Of a stretch of DNA of 64,000 bases, positions 25,416-35,500 are shown piece by piece. How positions within the stretch are numbered: position 1 is the first letter of the stretch; every line of letters starts with the position of its first letter. The position numbers and the translations under genes were made by a program. The notes below the pieces were generated by a model. That model was not told where the DNA came from. It made no database searches and saw only the letters and a program-made list of their open reading frames with translations. Origin of the DNA: Pseudomonas lundensis (lineage in GTDB: Bacteria; Pseudomonadota; Gammaproteobacteria; Pseudomonadales; Pseudomonadaceae); contig NZ_JYKY01000012.1 in assembly GCF_001042985.1 (NCBI RefSeq), positions 84,084 to 148,083 on the forward strand. Reading direction: 5' to 3'.

Positions 25416-25445
25416 GTGCAGGAGCGAGCGTGCTCGCTCCTGCAC
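25416..25445. repeat. REP-like perfect palindrome between convergent genes
   Basis: A 13-14 bp stem of GTGCAGGAGCGAGC against GCTCGCTCCTGCAC with a tiny loop. The GGAGCGAGC/GCTCGCTCC core is a typical Pseudomonas REP. It lies between the antiporter and dapC ends and could terminate both transcripts. Confidence 0.6.
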
Positions 25446-25454
25446 CTTCAGGGG

Positions 25455-26654
25455 TTATGTGCGGCGTTCAATAAACGCGCGAATCCGCCCTGCGGCTTCC
25501 ACGCATTCAGCTAGGGGGGCGACCAGCGCCATGCGCACGCGGCCCGCGCCCGGGTTGAAACCATCGACTTCACGTGACAGGTACGAGCCCGGCACCACAG
25601 TCACGTGTTCTTCGGCAAACAGGTCGCGGCAGAAAGCGGCGTCGTCACCTTTCACATTCGGCCATAGATAAAAGCCGCCATCCGGGCGTTGTACATCCAT
25701 GACCGGGCTCAGAATCTCCAGCACCGCGTCAAACTTCTCGCGGTACAGGTCGCGGTTGGTGCGCACGTGGGCTTCATCGTTCCAGGCGGCAATGCTGGCC
25801 AGTTGGGTTTGAACAGGCATGGCGCAGCCGTGGTAGGTGCGGTAGAGCAAGAAGGCCTTGAGGATGTCGGCATCACCGGCAACGAAGCCGGAACGCAGCC
25901 CTGGCAGGTTCGAGCGCTTGGACAGGCTGTGGAACACCACGCACCGTTTGAAATCCTCGCGGCCCAAGGCTACGCAGGCGCTGAGCAGGCCGACGGGCGG
26001 GGTGGTTTCGTCGAAATAGAGTTCGCTGTAGCACTCATCGGCGGCAATCACGAAGTCGTGTTCGTCGGCCAGCGCAATCAGCTTTTTCAGGGTTTCAAGC
26101 GGGATCAGGGCGCCTGTCGGATTGCCCGGCGAGCACAGGAACAGGATCTGGCAGCGCTGCCACGTGTCGGCCGGGACAGCGTCGAAATCGGGGTTGAAGC
26201 CGTGTTCAGCCAGGCATGGCAGGTAGTGCGGCGTGGCCCCGGCGAGCAAGGCCGCGCCTTCGTAGATTTGGTAGAACGGGTTCGGGCTGATGACCAGCGC
26301 GTCGTCGCCACGGTTGACCACGGTTTGAGTGAAAGCAAACAGCGCTTCACGGGTGCCGTTGACCGGGAGGATGTTACGCGCCGGGTCGAGCCAGCCCGCA
26401 GGCACGTTGAAACGGCGCTCGGCCCAGTGGGCAATGGACTCGCGCAGGGCCGGGATGCCCAGCGTGGTCGGGTAGACCGCCATCTGGTCGAGGTTGTCGG
26501 CCAGGGCTTTGGCCACGAAATCGGGGGAGCGGTGCTTGGGCTCGCCAATCGACAGCGCAATCGGGCGTTTGTCGGCATTGGGCTGCACGCTGCCCAGCAA
26601 AGCGCGCAATTTTTCGAACGGGTAAGGCTGCAACTGGTTCAGAGCGTTGTTCAT
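25455..26654 (-). CDS. dapC: Succinyldiaminopimelate transaminase
   Basis: DapC moves an amino group from glutamate to N-succinyl-2-amino-6-ketopimelate. It is a 399-residue fold-type I PLP aminotransferase. The family sequence includes LSIGEPKHRSPDFV near residue 36, NPFYQIYEGA near residue 125, SPGNPTGA near residue 175 and the PLP-lysine motif SLSKRSNLPGLRSGF near residue 243. This fits the Pseudomonas DapC family rather than general aspartate aminotransferases, and it lies next to glnD as in P. aeruginosa. It is transcribed after glnD with a 26-base gap, so the two may share a transcript. Confidence 0.93.
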   Translation of the reverse strand: MNNALNQLQPYPFEKLRALLGSVQPNADKRPIALSIGEPKHRSPDFVAKALADNLDQMAVYPTTLGIPALRESIAHWAERRFNVPAGWLDPARNILPVNGTREALFAFTQTVVNRGDDALVISPNPFYQIYEGAALLAGATPHYLPCLAEHGFNPDFDAVPADTWQRCQILFLCSPGNPTGALIPLETLKKLIALADEHDFVIAADECYSELYFDETTPPVGLLSACVALGREDFKRCVVFHSLSKRSNLPGLRSGFVAGDADILKAFLLYRTYHGCAMPVQTQLASIAAWNDEAHVRTNRDLYREKFDAVLEILSPVMDVQRPDGGFYLWPNVKGDDAAFCRDLFAEEHVTVVPGSYLSREVDGFNPGAGRVRMALVAPLAECVEAAGRIRAFIERRT

Positions 26655-26680
26655 CGGGTGCGGATCTCACTCGGCGGCGC

Positions 26681-29383
26681 TTAAATGCTCAGGCGCCACG
26701 GTTCTGGGGCGGAATCTTTATTGACCGTTAATTGCTCCACGATTGCTTCCTGCAGGCGTATGCACAGTTGGGGGTCAGACAAGGGTTGGTTGTTTTCATC
26801 GGTAATGAAAAAAACGTCTTCGACGCGCTCGCCTAACGTCGCGATCTTGGCGTTTTGCAGCGAAAGATCGAATTCCAGGAAGATCATGCCGATGCGGGCC
26901 AGCAGGCCGGGGCGGTCGGGTGCGCTGAGTTCGAGCACCGTTACGGGGCGTTGTGCATCGTTATGGATCGTGACCTGTGGCGCAAAGGCGAAGTGCTTGA
27001 GCTGGCGCGGCACGCGGCGCTGGATGATGGTCGGGTAGTCATCCGGGTTGCGCAGGGCTTCGGTCAGGCCCTTGCGGATCTTTTCGATACGCTCGGGGTT
27101 GTTGCCAATCGAGTCGCCATCGTTATCGAGCACGATGTAGGTGTCGAGGGTGAACTGGCTGCTGGACGTGATGATGCGCGCGTCGTGGATGTTCAGGTTG
27201 AGCTGGTCCATTGCCGCCACTGTCACGGCGAAGAAGTCGTGTTGGTCGGGGGCGTAGATGAAAATCTGCGTGCCGCCTTCGAAGTCGCGCTGGGTGGTTT
27301 CCTTGATCAGCACCAGCGGGCCGCCGTCGGCCGGCTGTTGCAGGATGGCCTCGGTGTGCCACGCCACATCGGAGGAGGTGTGGCGCAGAAAGTAGTCATC
27401 CCCCAGCTGCGACCAGAGCTGCTCGACATCGTCTTGATCGTTGCCGTTGCGCACCAGCGTGTCGAGGGCCGCGCTTTGGGTCTGGCGGATTTGCTCTTCG
27501 CGGTCGACAGGGTTTTCCAGCCCGCGACGCAGGGCGCGCTTGGTCTCGGTATAGAGCTGGCGCAACAGGCTGGCCCGCCACGAATTCCATAGGGTCGGAT
27601 TGGTCGCGTTGATGTCGGCCACGGTCAGTACATACAGGTAGTCAAGGTGGGTTTCATCGATGACTGTCTGGGCGAAATCGTGGATGACTTGCGGGTCGGA
27701 CAGGTCTTTGCGTTGGGCGGTGGTCGACATCACCAAGTGGTTTTGGACCAGCCACACGATCAGGCGCGTGTCCCACTGGGGCAGTTGATGACGGATGCAA
27801 AACGCTTCGGCATCCACGGCGCCAATCTCGGAATGGTCGCCATGGCGGCCTTTGCCGATGTCGTGGTAAAGGCCTGCCAGGTAAATGAGTTCCGGTTTCG
27901 GCAGCTTTGCCATCAATTTGCTGGCCAGCGGAAATTTGTCCGACACCTGGGTGTACTGCAATTTGCGCAGGTGCTTGATCAGGTTCAGCGTGTGGGCGTC
28001 GACGGTGTAGATGTGGAACAGATCGTGCTGCATCTGGCCGACGATAAAGCCGAATTCAGGTAAATAGCGCCCGAGAATGCCGTAGCGGTTCATTCGGCGC
28101 AGGTTGCGGTGAATGCCGATTTTGCATTTGAACAACTCGATAAACAGGCTGGTGTTACGGATGTCGTTACGGAAATCGTCGTCGATCAGGTAACGATGTT
28201 CACGCAGCAGGCGAATCGTATCGGCGCGCACGCCCTTGATTTCCGGGCGCTGTGCCATCAGCAGGAAGATTTCCAGCATGGCGAACGGTGTGCGTTTGAA
28301 CACGTTGTCGCTGGTGGCTTCGATGTAGCCGTCGTGCAACTGGAAGCGCGAGTTGATCGGGGCGGGTGGCGCTTCGTCTTCGGGGGCGAGGATCACCTCT
28401 TCGAAGTGCTGGATGATCAGGTCGCTGAGCTGCGCGATACTCATGACCACCCGGTAATACTGTTGCATGAAGTTTTCGATCAGGTGCTTGGTGTCATCAC
28501 CGGTGAAGCCCAGCAGTTCAGCGATGCTGCGCTGATGGTCGAACAGCAGACGGTCTTCGGCGCGCCCGGCCAGCATGTGCAGGGCGTAGCGAACCTTCCA
28601 CAAAAACTCCTGGGAGGAGGCGAGCAGGGCGTGCTCGCTCTCCACCAGAAACCCCTGTCCGGCCAGTGCGCGCAGGCTCAGGGTGCCGTATTGGCGTCGC
28701 GCTACCCACAAGATGGTCTGGATATCGCGCAGGCCGCCGGGTGAGCCTTTGACGTTGGGCTCCAGGTTGTATTCGGTGTCGTTGTATTTGTGGTGCCGGG
28801 CTTTCTGTTCGGCATGCTTGGCCAGGAAGAAATCCTTGCTGGGCCACATGTGCGCGGTGCTGGTGACATCCAGCATGCGCTGGCGCAGATGTTCAGGGCC
28901 CGCCACGGTGCGGCTTTCCATCAGGTTGGTGATGATGGTCAGGTCGCCCCGGGCCTGCTCGGCACACTCGTCCACCGAGCGCACGCTTTGACCGACTTCC
29001 AGACCAATGTCCCAAAGTAATGTCAGAAAGCGCTCAATGGAGTCGCGAAAAATTTCGTGATCGGCGTTATCCAGCAGGATAAGCAGGTCAATGTCGGAGT
29101 AGGGGTGCAGCTCGCCACGGCCGTAGCCGCCCACGGCCACGAGGGCTATGTCGGCGTCGGTGCTCCAGCTGAACTGGTCCCAGGCCTGATTCAGGATGCA
29201 GTCGACGAACCAGGCGCGATCTTCGATCAGGCGACGAATGTCGCGCCCTTTGCGAAAACGGTCGTCGAGCACTTCACGTGCCTGGCGGATCGCCTTTTTG
29301 AATGCGGCAATGGGGCTGGCTTTTAAGGCCAGCTCGGCCTGGAACTGGCCACGGTCAAAAAGTTCGGGATCCACCTGCGGCAT
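26681..29383 (-). CDS. glnD: [Protein-PII] uridylyltransferase / uridylyl-removing enzyme
   Basis: GlnD senses glutamine and adds or removes UMP on PII proteins, the top of the nitrogen-control cascade. The 900-residue product has all expected domains. The nucleotidyltransferase has G85-G-YGRG and S-D-I-D at 96-99. The HD domain near residues 500-515 ([16 protein letters not shown]) performs UMP removal. Two ACT domains lie near residues 705-780 and 815-890, the last containing [14 protein letters not shown]. All catalytic motifs are intact. It lies between map and dapC on the same strand; the 56-base gap after map allows co-transcription. Confidence 0.97.
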   Translation of the reverse strand: MPQVDPELFDRGQFQAELALKASPIAAFKKAIRQAREVLDDRFRKGRDIRRLIEDRAWFVDCILNQAWDQFSWSTDADIALVAVGGYGRGELHPYSDIDLLILLDNADHEIFRDSIERFLTLLWDIGLEVGQSVRSVDECAEQARGDLTIITNLMESRTVAGPEHLRQRMLDVTSTAHMWPSKDFFLAKHAEQKARHHKYNDTEYNLEPNVKGSPGGLRDIQTILWVARRQYGTLSLRALAGQGFLVESEHALLASSQEFLWKVRYALHMLAGRAEDRLLFDHQRSIAELLGFTGDDTKHLIENFMQQYYRVVMSIAQLSDLIIQHFEEVILAPEDEAPPAPINSRFQLHDGYIEATSDNVFKRTPFAMLEIFLLMAQRPEIKGVRADTIRLLREHRYLIDDDFRNDIRNTSLFIELFKCKIGIHRNLRRMNRYGILGRYLPEFGFIVGQMQHDLFHIYTVDAHTLNLIKHLRKLQYTQVSDKFPLASKLMAKLPKPELIYLAGLYHDIGKGRHGDHSEIGAVDAEAFCIRHQLPQWDTRLIVWLVQNHLVMSTTAQRKDLSDPQVIHDFAQTVIDETHLDYLYVLTVADINATNPTLWNSWRASLLRQLYTETKRALRRGLENPVDREEQIRQTQSAALDTLVRNGNDQDDVEQLWSQLGDDYFLRHTSSDVAWHTEAILQQPADGGPLVLIKETTQRDFEGGTQIFIYAPDQHDFFAVTVAAMDQLNLNIHDARIITSSSQFTLDTYIVLDNDGDSIGNNPERIEKIRKGLTEALRNPDDYPTIIQRRVPRQLKHFAFAPQVTIHNDAQRPVTVLELSAPDRPGLLARIGMIFLEFDLSLQNAKIATLGERVEDVFFITDENNQPLSDPQLCIRLQEAIVEQLTVNKDSAPEPWRLSI

Positions 29384-29439
29384 CGATTGGCTTTCCTATG
29401 GCTGGGTTGTGGCTATCTAAAAAGAAGCGACTGCAAACA

Positions 29440-30222
29440 TCAGGCCGAAACGCGGGGGATGGTGTCATCGCTGCGCAGGGTGAAAATCTCGTAGCCCGTC
29501 TCGGTAACCAGCAGGGTGTGCTCCCACTGTGCCGACAGCTTGCGGTCCTTGGTGATTGCGGTCCAGCCATCACCCAGTACTTTGGTGTCTGCCTTGCCCT
29601 GGTTGATCATCGGCTCGATGGTGAAGGTCATGCCGGCCTTGAGTTCCATGCCGGTGCCGGCGCGGCCGTAGTGCAGGATCTGCGGCTCTTCGTGGAATAC
29701 CTTGCCGATGCCGTGGCCGCAGAACTCACGCACGACGGAAAACCCGTTCTTTTCGGCGTGCTTCTGGATGACTTCGCCGATGTCACCCAGGCGGCAGCCC
29801 GGTTTGACGATTTCGATGGCTTTGTACATGCATTCCTGGGTCACTTGCGACAGGCGCTCGGCCCAGACCGGCACTTTGCCAATGTGGAACATGCGGCTGG
29901 TGTCGCCGTGGTAGCCATCCTTGATCACCGTGACGTCGATGTTCAGGGTGTCGCCGTCTTTCAGGGCCTTGTCGCCCGGAATGCCGTGGCAGACAACGTG
30001 GTTGACCGAGGTGCAGATCGACTTCGGGAAACCTTTGTAATTGAGCGGGGCCGGGATGGCCTTTTGCACATTGACAATGTAGTCGTGGCAAATGCGGTCG
30101 AGCTCTTCGGTGGTGACGCCGGGCTTGACGTGCTCGGCGATCATTTCCAGGACTTCGGCGGCCAGTTTGCCGGCGACGCGCATCTTTGCGATGTCCTCGG
30201 GGGTTTTGAGGGTGACGGTCAT
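29440..30222 (-). CDS. map: Type I methionine aminopeptidase
   Basis: Removes the initiator methionine from nascent proteins using two divalent metals. The 260-residue product has the pita-bread fold motifs: VNHVVCHGIPGDK (substrate His) near residue 75, GDTLNIDVTVIKDGYHGDTSRMF with the metal aspartates near residues 93-110, FCGHGIGKVFHEEP near residue 168 and TIEPMI near residue 203. There is no N-terminal zinc-finger extension, so this is the short essential form. It is divergent from rpsB, as in many proteobacteria. Confidence 0.97.
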   Translation of the reverse strand: MTVTLKTPEDIAKMRVAGKLAAEVLEMIAEHVKPGVTTEELDRICHDYIVNVQKAIPAPLNYKGFPKSICTSVNHVVCHGIPGDKALKDGDTLNIDVTVIKDGYHGDTSRMFHIGKVPVWAERLSQVTQECMYKAIEIVKPGCRLGDIGEVIQKHAEKNGFSVVREFCGHGIGKVFHEEPQILHYGRAGTGMELKAGMTFTIEPMINQGKADTKVLGDGWTAITKDRKLSAQWEHTLLVTETGYEIFTLRSDDTIPRVSA

Positions 30223-30454
30223 ACAGGCTCTCTTTGCGCGTTAGCGCTCATCAACGGAATTGCAGGTGCGAAGTGACGGCTGGCGTCGCGCACCGCGAAA
30301 AAACGCGATTCTAACAGACGGTCGGCGTTAATCATGAGCCTTGCGCCATCGCTTCTCTTAATAGAAAGGGGCATTCTGGCGCTATTGCGCGGCTTGCGCA
30401 AAAGCGCGTGGAAGAAAGTCAGAATCCGTGTTTCGTTTTTTGGCCGTCTTGTGT

Positions 30455-30460
30455 TATAAA
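30455..30460 (+). promoter_or_regulatory. Candidate -10 of the rpsB-tsf promoter in the map-rpsB intergenic region
   Basis: The 378-base divergent gap between map (start 30222) and rpsB (start 30601) has TATAAA followed by A/T-rich bases; a -35 is weak (TTCGTT around 30432). The map-proximal half (30223-30430) shows no clear structure beyond A/T-rich stretches. The rpsB-proximal 140 bases form the structured leader listed next. Confidence 0.45.
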
Positions 30461-30464
30461 ATGC

Positions 30465-30600
30465 GCCGCTTTCCGGGTATAGCCCGGTGAGCACAAACCC
30501 ACACACGTGTCGACACGATGACCTGGGTGCCTTCAGCTCGAAGCTGCTGGTTGGTCATTGGGATACGTGGAGGCCTAACCCGACTTACTAAGGAACTATC
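30465..30600 (+). promoter_or_regulatory. Structured rpsB leader, likely S2 autoregulation site
   Basis: Downstream of the -10, the leader holds a CCGGG-TATAG-CCCGG hairpin (about 30473-30487). A longer stem pairs ATGACC (30518-30523) with GGTCAT (30553-30558) around an inner CAGC / GCTG hairpin (30534-30546). An AAGGAA-type ribosome site follows just before the ATG. S2 is known to repress its own mRNA through a conserved rpsB leader in gamma-proteobacteria; this leader is the natural counterpart, but its fold was not computed. Confidence 0.5.
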
Positions 30601-31341
30601 ATGTCCCAAGTCACTATGCGCGATATGCTGAAGGCCGGTGTGCACTTCGGTCACCAAACCCGTTACTGGAACCCGAAGATGGGTAAATACATCTTTGGCG
30701 CGCGTAACAAGATTCACATCATCAACCTTGAAAAAACCCTGCCAATGTTCAACGAAGCTCTGACTTTCGTAGAGCGTCTGGCCCAGGGCAAAAACAAGAT
30801 TCTGTTCGTCGGCACCAAGCGTTCCGCTGGCAAGATCGTTGCTGAAGAAGCAGCACGTTGCGGTTCGCCGTACGTGGATCACCGCTGGTTGGGCGGCATG
30901 CTCACCAACTTCAAAACCATCCGTGCTTCCATCAAGCGTCTGCGTGACCTTGAAGTGCAGGCAGAAGACGGTACTTTCGCCAAGCTGACCAAGAAAGAGG
31001 CGCTGATGCGCACTCGCGATCTGGAAAAGCTGGATCGTAGCCTGGGTGGTATCAAGGACATGGGCGGTCTGCCAGACGCTCTGTTCGTTATCGACGTTGA
31101 CCACGAGCGTATCGCGATCACCGAAGCTAACAAGTTGGGCATCCCGGTAATCGGCGTTGTCGATACCAACAGCAGCCCGGAAGGCGTTGACTACATCATC
31201 CCGGGCAACGATGACGCAATCCGCGCTATCCAGCTGTACATGGGTGCGATGGCTGACGCTGTTATCCGTGGCCGTAACCACGTTGCTGGCGGCACCGACG
31301 TTTTCGTCGAAGACGCTCCAGCTGCAGCGGTTGAAGGCTGA
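30601..31341 (+). CDS. rpsB: 30S ribosomal protein S2
   Basis: S2 joins the small subunit late and is needed with S1 for mRNA binding. The 246-residue product has the S2 signature at the N-terminus ([22 protein letters not shown]) and the second signature [33 protein letters not shown] split around residues 160-190. Codon usage is strongly biased as expected for a highly expressed gene. It is first in the rpsB-tsf unit, with an attenuator-like terminator between the two genes. Confidence 0.98.
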   Translation: MSQVTMRDMLKAGVHFGHQTRYWNPKMGKYIFGARNKIHIINLEKTLPMFNEALTFVERLAQGKNKILFVGTKRSAGKIVAEEAARCGSPYVDHRWLGGMLTNFKTIRASIKRLRDLEVQAEDGTFAKLTKKEALMRTRDLEKLDRSLGGIKDMGGLPDALFVIDVDHERIAITEANKLGIPVIGVVDTNSSPEGVDYIIPGNDDAIRAIQLYMGAMADAVIRGRNHVAGGTDVFVEDAPAAAVEG

Positions 31342-31370
31342 GTAATAAACGCCTAGCGTTTACTCAGTAC

Positions 31371-31399
31371 GCAAAAAGGGGGCTTGGCCCCCTTTTTGC
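31371..31399 (+). terminator. Terminator/attenuator between rpsB and tsf
   Basis: GCAAAAAGGGGG pairs with CCCCCTTTTTGC around a 5-base loop. The U-run is within the 3' arm. A smaller AAACGC / GCGTTT hairpin precedes it (31347-31361). In E. coli rpsB and tsf are also separated by a partial terminator, so read-through into tsf is expected. Confidence 0.8.
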
Positions 31400-31547
31400 C
31401 ACCTCGAAATCCATTTGTTGGACAGGCCTCTGTCGTTGCTGTATCAAATTGCGGCACACAGGGTTGCATCGAGGCAGGCTTCATACGAATTGAACGCCCG
31501 TTTGGTCGGGTGGAATGGTTGAAAACCTATCCAAGAGGAATTTTGAA

Positions 31548-32420
31548 ATGGCAGAGATTACTGCAGCGTTGGTTAAAGAACTGCGTGAGCGTACTGGCGA
31601 AGGCATGATGGATTGCAAGAAAGCCTTGACCAAGGCTGGCGGCGACATCGAAAAAGCCATCGACGACATGCGTGCTTCGGGTGCCATCAAGGCCGCCAAA
31701 AAAGCAGGCAACGTTGCTGCTGAAGGCGCTATCGCAGTGAAAGTTGCTGACGATAACAAGTCTGCCGTTATTCTTGAAGTTAACTCGCAAACCGACTTCC
31801 TGGCTCTGCAAGAAGACTTCAAAAACTTCGTGGCTGCCAGCGTTGAAAAAGCATTCGCGGACAAACTGACCGACGCAGCTCCGCTGATCGCCGCTCAAGA
31901 ATCTGCTCGTGAAGCACTGGTTGCCAAAGTAGGCGAGAACGTTAACATTCGCCGTCTGGTGCGTGTTGAAGGTGACGTGGTTGACGCTTACCTGCACGGC
32001 AACAAAATCGGTGTTGTGGTTTCGCTCAAAGGCGGCAACGCTGAGCTGGCTCGTGACATCGCCATGCACGTAGCGGCGAGCAACCCTGAGTTCCTGCTGC
32101 CTTCGGAAGTTTCTGAAGAAGCAATCGAGCGCGAAAAAGCTGTGTTCCTGCAGCTGAACGAAGAAAAAATCAAAGGCAAGCCAGAAAACATTGTTGAAAA
32201 TATGGTCAAAGGCCGTATCAGCAAGTTCCTGGCAGAAGCCAGCCTGGTTGAGCAGGCGTTCGTCAAGAACCCTGAAATCAAGGTCGGTGAGCTGGCCAAG
32301 AAGGCCGGTGCTGAAATCGTTTCCTTCACTTACTTCAAAGTAGGCGAAGGCATCGAGAAGCCAGTTGACAACTTCGCTGAAGAAGTTGCTGCTCAAGTGG
32401 CTGCAGCCAACAAGCAATAA
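31548..32420 (+). CDS. tsf: Elongation factor Ts
   Basis: EF-Ts is the nucleotide exchange factor for EF-Tu. The 290-residue product starts MAEITAALVKELRERTGEGMMDCKK, containing the N-terminal EF-Ts signature, and has the EVNSQTDFLAL second signature near residue 75. The start at 31548 is chosen over an upstream in-frame ATG at 31515 because AGAGGAA lies about 9 bases before it and the family begins here. Usual length is about 283-290. It ends with a strong terminator. Confidence 0.97.
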   Translation: MAEITAALVKELRERTGEGMMDCKKALTKAGGDIEKAIDDMRASGAIKAAKKAGNVAAEGAIAVKVADDNKSAVILEVNSQTDFLALQEDFKNFVAASVEKAFADKLTDAAPLIAAQESAREALVAKVGENVNIRRLVRVEGDVVDAYLHGNKIGVVVSLKGGNAELARDIAMHVAASNPEFLLPSEVSEEAIEREKAVFLQLNEEKIKGKPENIVENMVKGRISKFLAEASLVEQAFVKNPEIKVGELAKKAGAEIVSFTYFKVGEGIEKPVDNFAEEVAAQVAAANKQ

Positions 32421-32441
32421 GACGGTTTCAACTGTCGACCC

Positions 32442-32476
32442 AAGAGGCTGCCCGCTCACGCGCGCAGCCTCTTTTC
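32442..32476 (+). terminator. Rho-independent terminator after tsf
   Basis: A perfect 10-bp stem (AAGAGGCTGC / GCAGCCTCTT) with a 12-base loop, followed by further T residues. It lies 21 bases after the stop. Confidence 0.85.
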
Positions 32477-32625
32477 AAATGGGTGAAGGTTTTACCTCGC
32501 CCGGCGGAACCGGTGTACAAAATCGCGATCCGATGGTGCTGTTATCCGGCGCCAAGCTAGAGTAAACGCAGGCTGAAAACAGCCTCGCACAGATTTTTTA
32601 TAAAACGCGGCAGGAGAGATTCGCA

Positions 32626-33369
32626 ATGGCTCAGCAGGGCAGTGGTTATCAAGCTCGCTATAAACGCATTCTACTCAAGCTAAGCGGCGAAGCCCTGATG
32701 GGCTCTGAAGAGTTCGGGATCGACCCCAAGGTGCTCGACCGCATGGCGCTGGAAGTCGGCCAGTTGGTGGGTATCGGCGTTCAGGTAGGTTTGGTGATTG
32801 GTGGTGGCAATCTGTTCCGTGGCGCTGCATTGAGCGCTGCCGGTATGGATCGCGTGACTGGCGACCACATGGGGATGCTCGCGACCGTGATGAACGCCCT
32901 GGCGATGCGCGATGCGCTGGAACGTGCGAATATCTCCGCCATCGTAATGTCGGCCATCTCCATGGTGGGTGTGACGGATCATTACGACCGTCGCAAGGCC
33001 ATGCGTCACTTGAACGCGAAGGAAGTGGTGATTTTCGCTGCGGGTACAGGCAATCCATTCTTCACAACGGATTCTGCCGCGTGCTTGCGCGCCATTGAAA
33101 TCGACGCCGACGTAGTACTCAAGGCCACCAAGGTTGACGGTGTTTACACCGCAGATCCATTCAAAGACCCGCATGCCGAGAAGTTCGATCATCTGACTTA
33201 CGATGAAGTGCTGGATCGCAAGCTGGGCGTGATGGACCTGACAGCTATTTGTCTGTGCCGCGACCACCAGATGCCATTACGTGTCTTTAACATGAACAAG
33301 CCCGGCGCCCTGCTCAACATCGTTCACGGCGGCGCTGAAGGCACTCTGATCGAGGAAGGTCAACAATGA
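32626..33369 (+). CDS. pyrH: UMP kinase
   Basis: Bacterial UMP kinase phosphorylates UMP to UDP; it is hexameric, GTP-activated and UTP-inhibited. The 247-residue product has the amino-acid-kinase fold motifs [13 protein letters not shown] near residue 12, [10 protein letters not shown] near residue 57 and [15 protein letters not shown] near residue 135. CAGGAGAG precedes the ATG. Its stop overlaps the frr start (ATGA). It begins the run pyrH-frr-uppS-cdsA-dxr, all closely spaced. Confidence 0.97.
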   Translation: MAQQGSGYQARYKRILLKLSGEALMGSEEFGIDPKVLDRMALEVGQLVGIGVQVGLVIGGGNLFRGAALSAAGMDRVTGDHMGMLATVMNALAMRDALERANISAIVMSAISMVGVTDHYDRRKAMRHLNAKEVVIFAAGTGNPFFTTDSAACLRAIEIDADVVLKATKVDGVYTADPFKDPHAEKFDHLTYDEVLDRKLGVMDLTAICLCRDHQMPLRVFNMNKPGALLNIVHGGAEGTLIEEGQQ

Positions 33370-33923
33370 TCAACGAAATCAAGAAAGACGCACAAACGCG
33401 TATGCAGAAATCGCTGGAATCGCTGAGCCATGCATTTGGTCAGATTCGTACCGGCAAGGCTCACCCAAGCATTTTGGGTAGCGTGATGGTGCCTTACTAC
33501 GGTGCTGATACACCGCTTAGTCAGGTAGCGAACGTAACCGTTAAAGATTCTCGCACCCTGCAGGTCGTGGCGTTTGAGCGCAACATGCTTCAAGCCGTGG
33601 ATAAGGCGATTCAAAGCGCTGGTTTGAACCTCAATCCGACCAACCTGGGCGAATTGCTGCTGATCTCCATGCCAGCCCTGACGGAAGAAACCCGTAAAGT
33701 ATTCGCCAAGCAGGCGCGTGATGCGGCTGAAGATGCGCGTATTGCGGTACGTAATATCCGTCGTGATGCGTTGAGCCAGTTGAAAGACCTGGTTAAAGAG
33801 AAAGAAATCAGTGAAGACGAAGAGCGTCGCGCAGCTGACGAGATCCAGAAGCTGACCGACAAGGCTGTCGCGGATATCGAAACGGCTACCAAGCAGAAAG
33901 AAGCGGACCTGATGGCCGTATAA
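33366..33923 (+). CDS. frr: Ribosome recycling factor
   Basis: RRF splits post-termination ribosomes together with EF-G. The 185-residue product has the usual length and L-shape sequence: the start [17 protein letters not shown], then [10 protein letters not shown] near residue 30, [14 protein letters not shown] near residue 45, and the long helical C-terminal bundle ending in [10 protein letters not shown]. It overlaps pyrH by four bases, giving coupled translation. Confidence 0.98.
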   Translation: MINEIKKDAQTRMQKSLESLSHAFGQIRTGKAHPSILGSVMVPYYGADTPLSQVANVTVKDSRTLQVVAFERNMLQAVDKAIQSAGLNLNPTNLGELLLISMPALTEETRKVFAKQARDAAEDARIAVRNIRRDALSQLKDLVKEKEISEDEERRAADEIQKLTDKAVADIETATKQKEADLMAV

Positions 33924-33938
33924 GGGTCAGGGCGTTTT

Positions 33939-34694
33939 ATGGAAAAGACCAAGCAGGCTGTGTCGTCATCCGTGCCGCGACATGTCGCGATTATCATGGA
34001 TGGCAATAATCGCTGGGCGAAAAAACGCTTTATGCCGGGTGTTGCCGGGCATAAAGCGGGTGTGGACGCAGTCCGCGCCGTGATTGAGGTGTGTGCCGAG
34101 GCCAAGGTCGAAGTGCTCACCCTGTTCGCGTTTTCCAGCGAAAACTGGCAGCGTCCTGCGGCTGAAGTCAGTGCCTTGATGGATTTGTTCTTCAAGGCGC
34201 TGCGTCGTGAGGCCAAGCGTCTCAACGAAAACAACATCAGCCTGCGCATCATTGGCGATCGCTCCCGTTTTCATCCCGAGTTGCAAGCGGCGATGCGCGA
34301 AGCGGAGGCGATCACCGCAGGCAGCGGGCGCTTTGTCCTGCAAATTGCCGCCAATTATGGCGGGCAGTGGGACATCGCGCAGGCTGCGCAACGTCTGGCG
34401 CGTGAGGTTCAGGCAGGTCATTTGCAGCCTGAAGACATCACCCCGGACTTGTTGCAAACCTGTCTGGTAACAGGCGATCTACCGTTGCCTGACCTGTGTA
34501 TCCGCACAGGGGGCGAGCACCGTATCAGCAACTTCCTGCTGTGGCAGTTGGCCTATTCCGAGCTGTACTTCTCCGACCTGTTCTGGCCGGACTTCAAACA
34601 CGAAGCCATGCGTCATGCATTGGCTGATTTCGCTTCTCGCCAGCGTCGCTTCGGTAAAACAAGCGAGCAGGTTGAGGCTGGAGCCCGGGTTTAA
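33939..34694 (+). CDS. uppS: Undecaprenyl diphosphate synthase
   Basis: UppS adds isoprene units in cis to farnesyl diphosphate, making the C55 lipid carrier for peptidoglycan and LPS. The 251-residue product has the catalytic motif IIMDGNNRWAKKR near residue 19, the FAFSSENWQRP block near residue 66 and the signature DLCIRTGGEHRISNFLLWQLAYSE split around residues 186-208. It is cytoplasmic and membrane-associated. Its stop TAA overlaps the cdsA ATG as TAATG. Confidence 0.97.
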   Translation: MEKTKQAVSSSVPRHVAIIMDGNNRWAKKRFMPGVAGHKAGVDAVRAVIEVCAEAKVEVLTLFAFSSENWQRPAAEVSALMDLFFKALRREAKRLNENNISLRIIGDRSRFHPELQAAMREAEAITAGSGRFVLQIAANYGGQWDIAQAAQRLAREVQAGHLQPEDITPDLLQTCLVTGDLPLPDLCIRTGGEHRISNFLLWQLAYSELYFSDLFWPDFKHEAMRHALADFASRQRRFGKTSEQVEAGARV

Positions 34695-35500
34695 TGCTTA
34701 AGCAACGCATCATCACTGCACTTATCCTGCTGCCAATCGCTTTGTGCGGCTTTTTCCTTCTTGATGGGTCTAACTTCGCGCTCTTCATCGGGCTGGTCGT
34801 GACCCTCGGGGCCTGGGAATGGGCGCGCCTTGCCGGATTTACAGCTCAAACGGCCCGTGTCGGTTTTGCCCTCGTCGTGGCCTTATTGCTGTTTGGTCTG
34901 CACCTGTTGCCTGACCTTGCCCCGTGGGTGTTGGTGGCCGCGGTGGTGTGGTGGGCGTTGGCGACGTTTCTGGTGCTCACGTTTCCTGATTCCGCGTCAC
35001 GCTGGTCCAGTGCTGCAGTCAAGCTGGTCATCGGCTTGCTGATTTTGCTACCGGCCTGGCAAGGGCTGGTGATGATCAAGGCGATGCCGCTGGGTAACTG
35101 GCTGATCATGGCGGTGATGGTGCTGGTGTGGGGCGCCGATATTGGCGCGTACTTTTCCGGGCGTAAATTCGGCAAGCGCAAACTGGCCCCTAAAGTCAGC
35201 CCCGGCAAAAGCTGGGAAGGCGTTTTTGGCGGTTTGTTGCTGAGCCTGCTGATCACGGCTGTTGTCGGCGTGGTGCGCGGCTGGAGTGCCTCTCAGATGG
35301 TTGCTGCCTTGGCAGGCGCTGCCGTTATCGTATTGATTTCAGTGGTGGGCGACCTCACAGAAAGCATGTTCAAGCGTCAGGCGGGCATTAAGGACAGCAG
35401 TCAGTTGCTGCCCGGGCATGGCGGTGTACTCGATCGTATCGACAGTTTGACGGCCGCCATTCCCGTGTTCGCCGTGTTGCTGTGGATGGCTGCATCATGA
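34694..35500 (+). CDS. cdsA: Phosphatidate cytidylyltransferase
   Basis: CdsA makes CDP-diacylglycerol from phosphatidate and CTP, the branch point of phospholipid synthesis. The 268-residue protein has about 8 hydrophobic segments. The C-terminal signature [28 protein letters not shown], around residues 215-255, carries the metal and substrate residues. It overlaps uppS by one base and dxr by four bases, so these three are tightly coupled. Confidence 0.97.
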   Translation: MLKQRIITALILLPIALCGFFLLDGSNFALFIGLVVTLGAWEWARLAGFTAQTARVGFALVVALLLFGLHLLPDLAPWVLVAAVVWWALATFLVLTFPDSASRWSSAAVKLVIGLLILLPAWQGLVMIKAMPLGNWLIMAVMVLVWGADIGAYFSGRKFGKRKLAPKVSPGKSWEGVFGGLLLSLLITAVVGVVRGWSASQMVAALAGAAVIVLISVVGDLTESMFKRQAGIKDSSQLLPGHGGVLDRIDSLTAAIPVFAVLLWMAAS

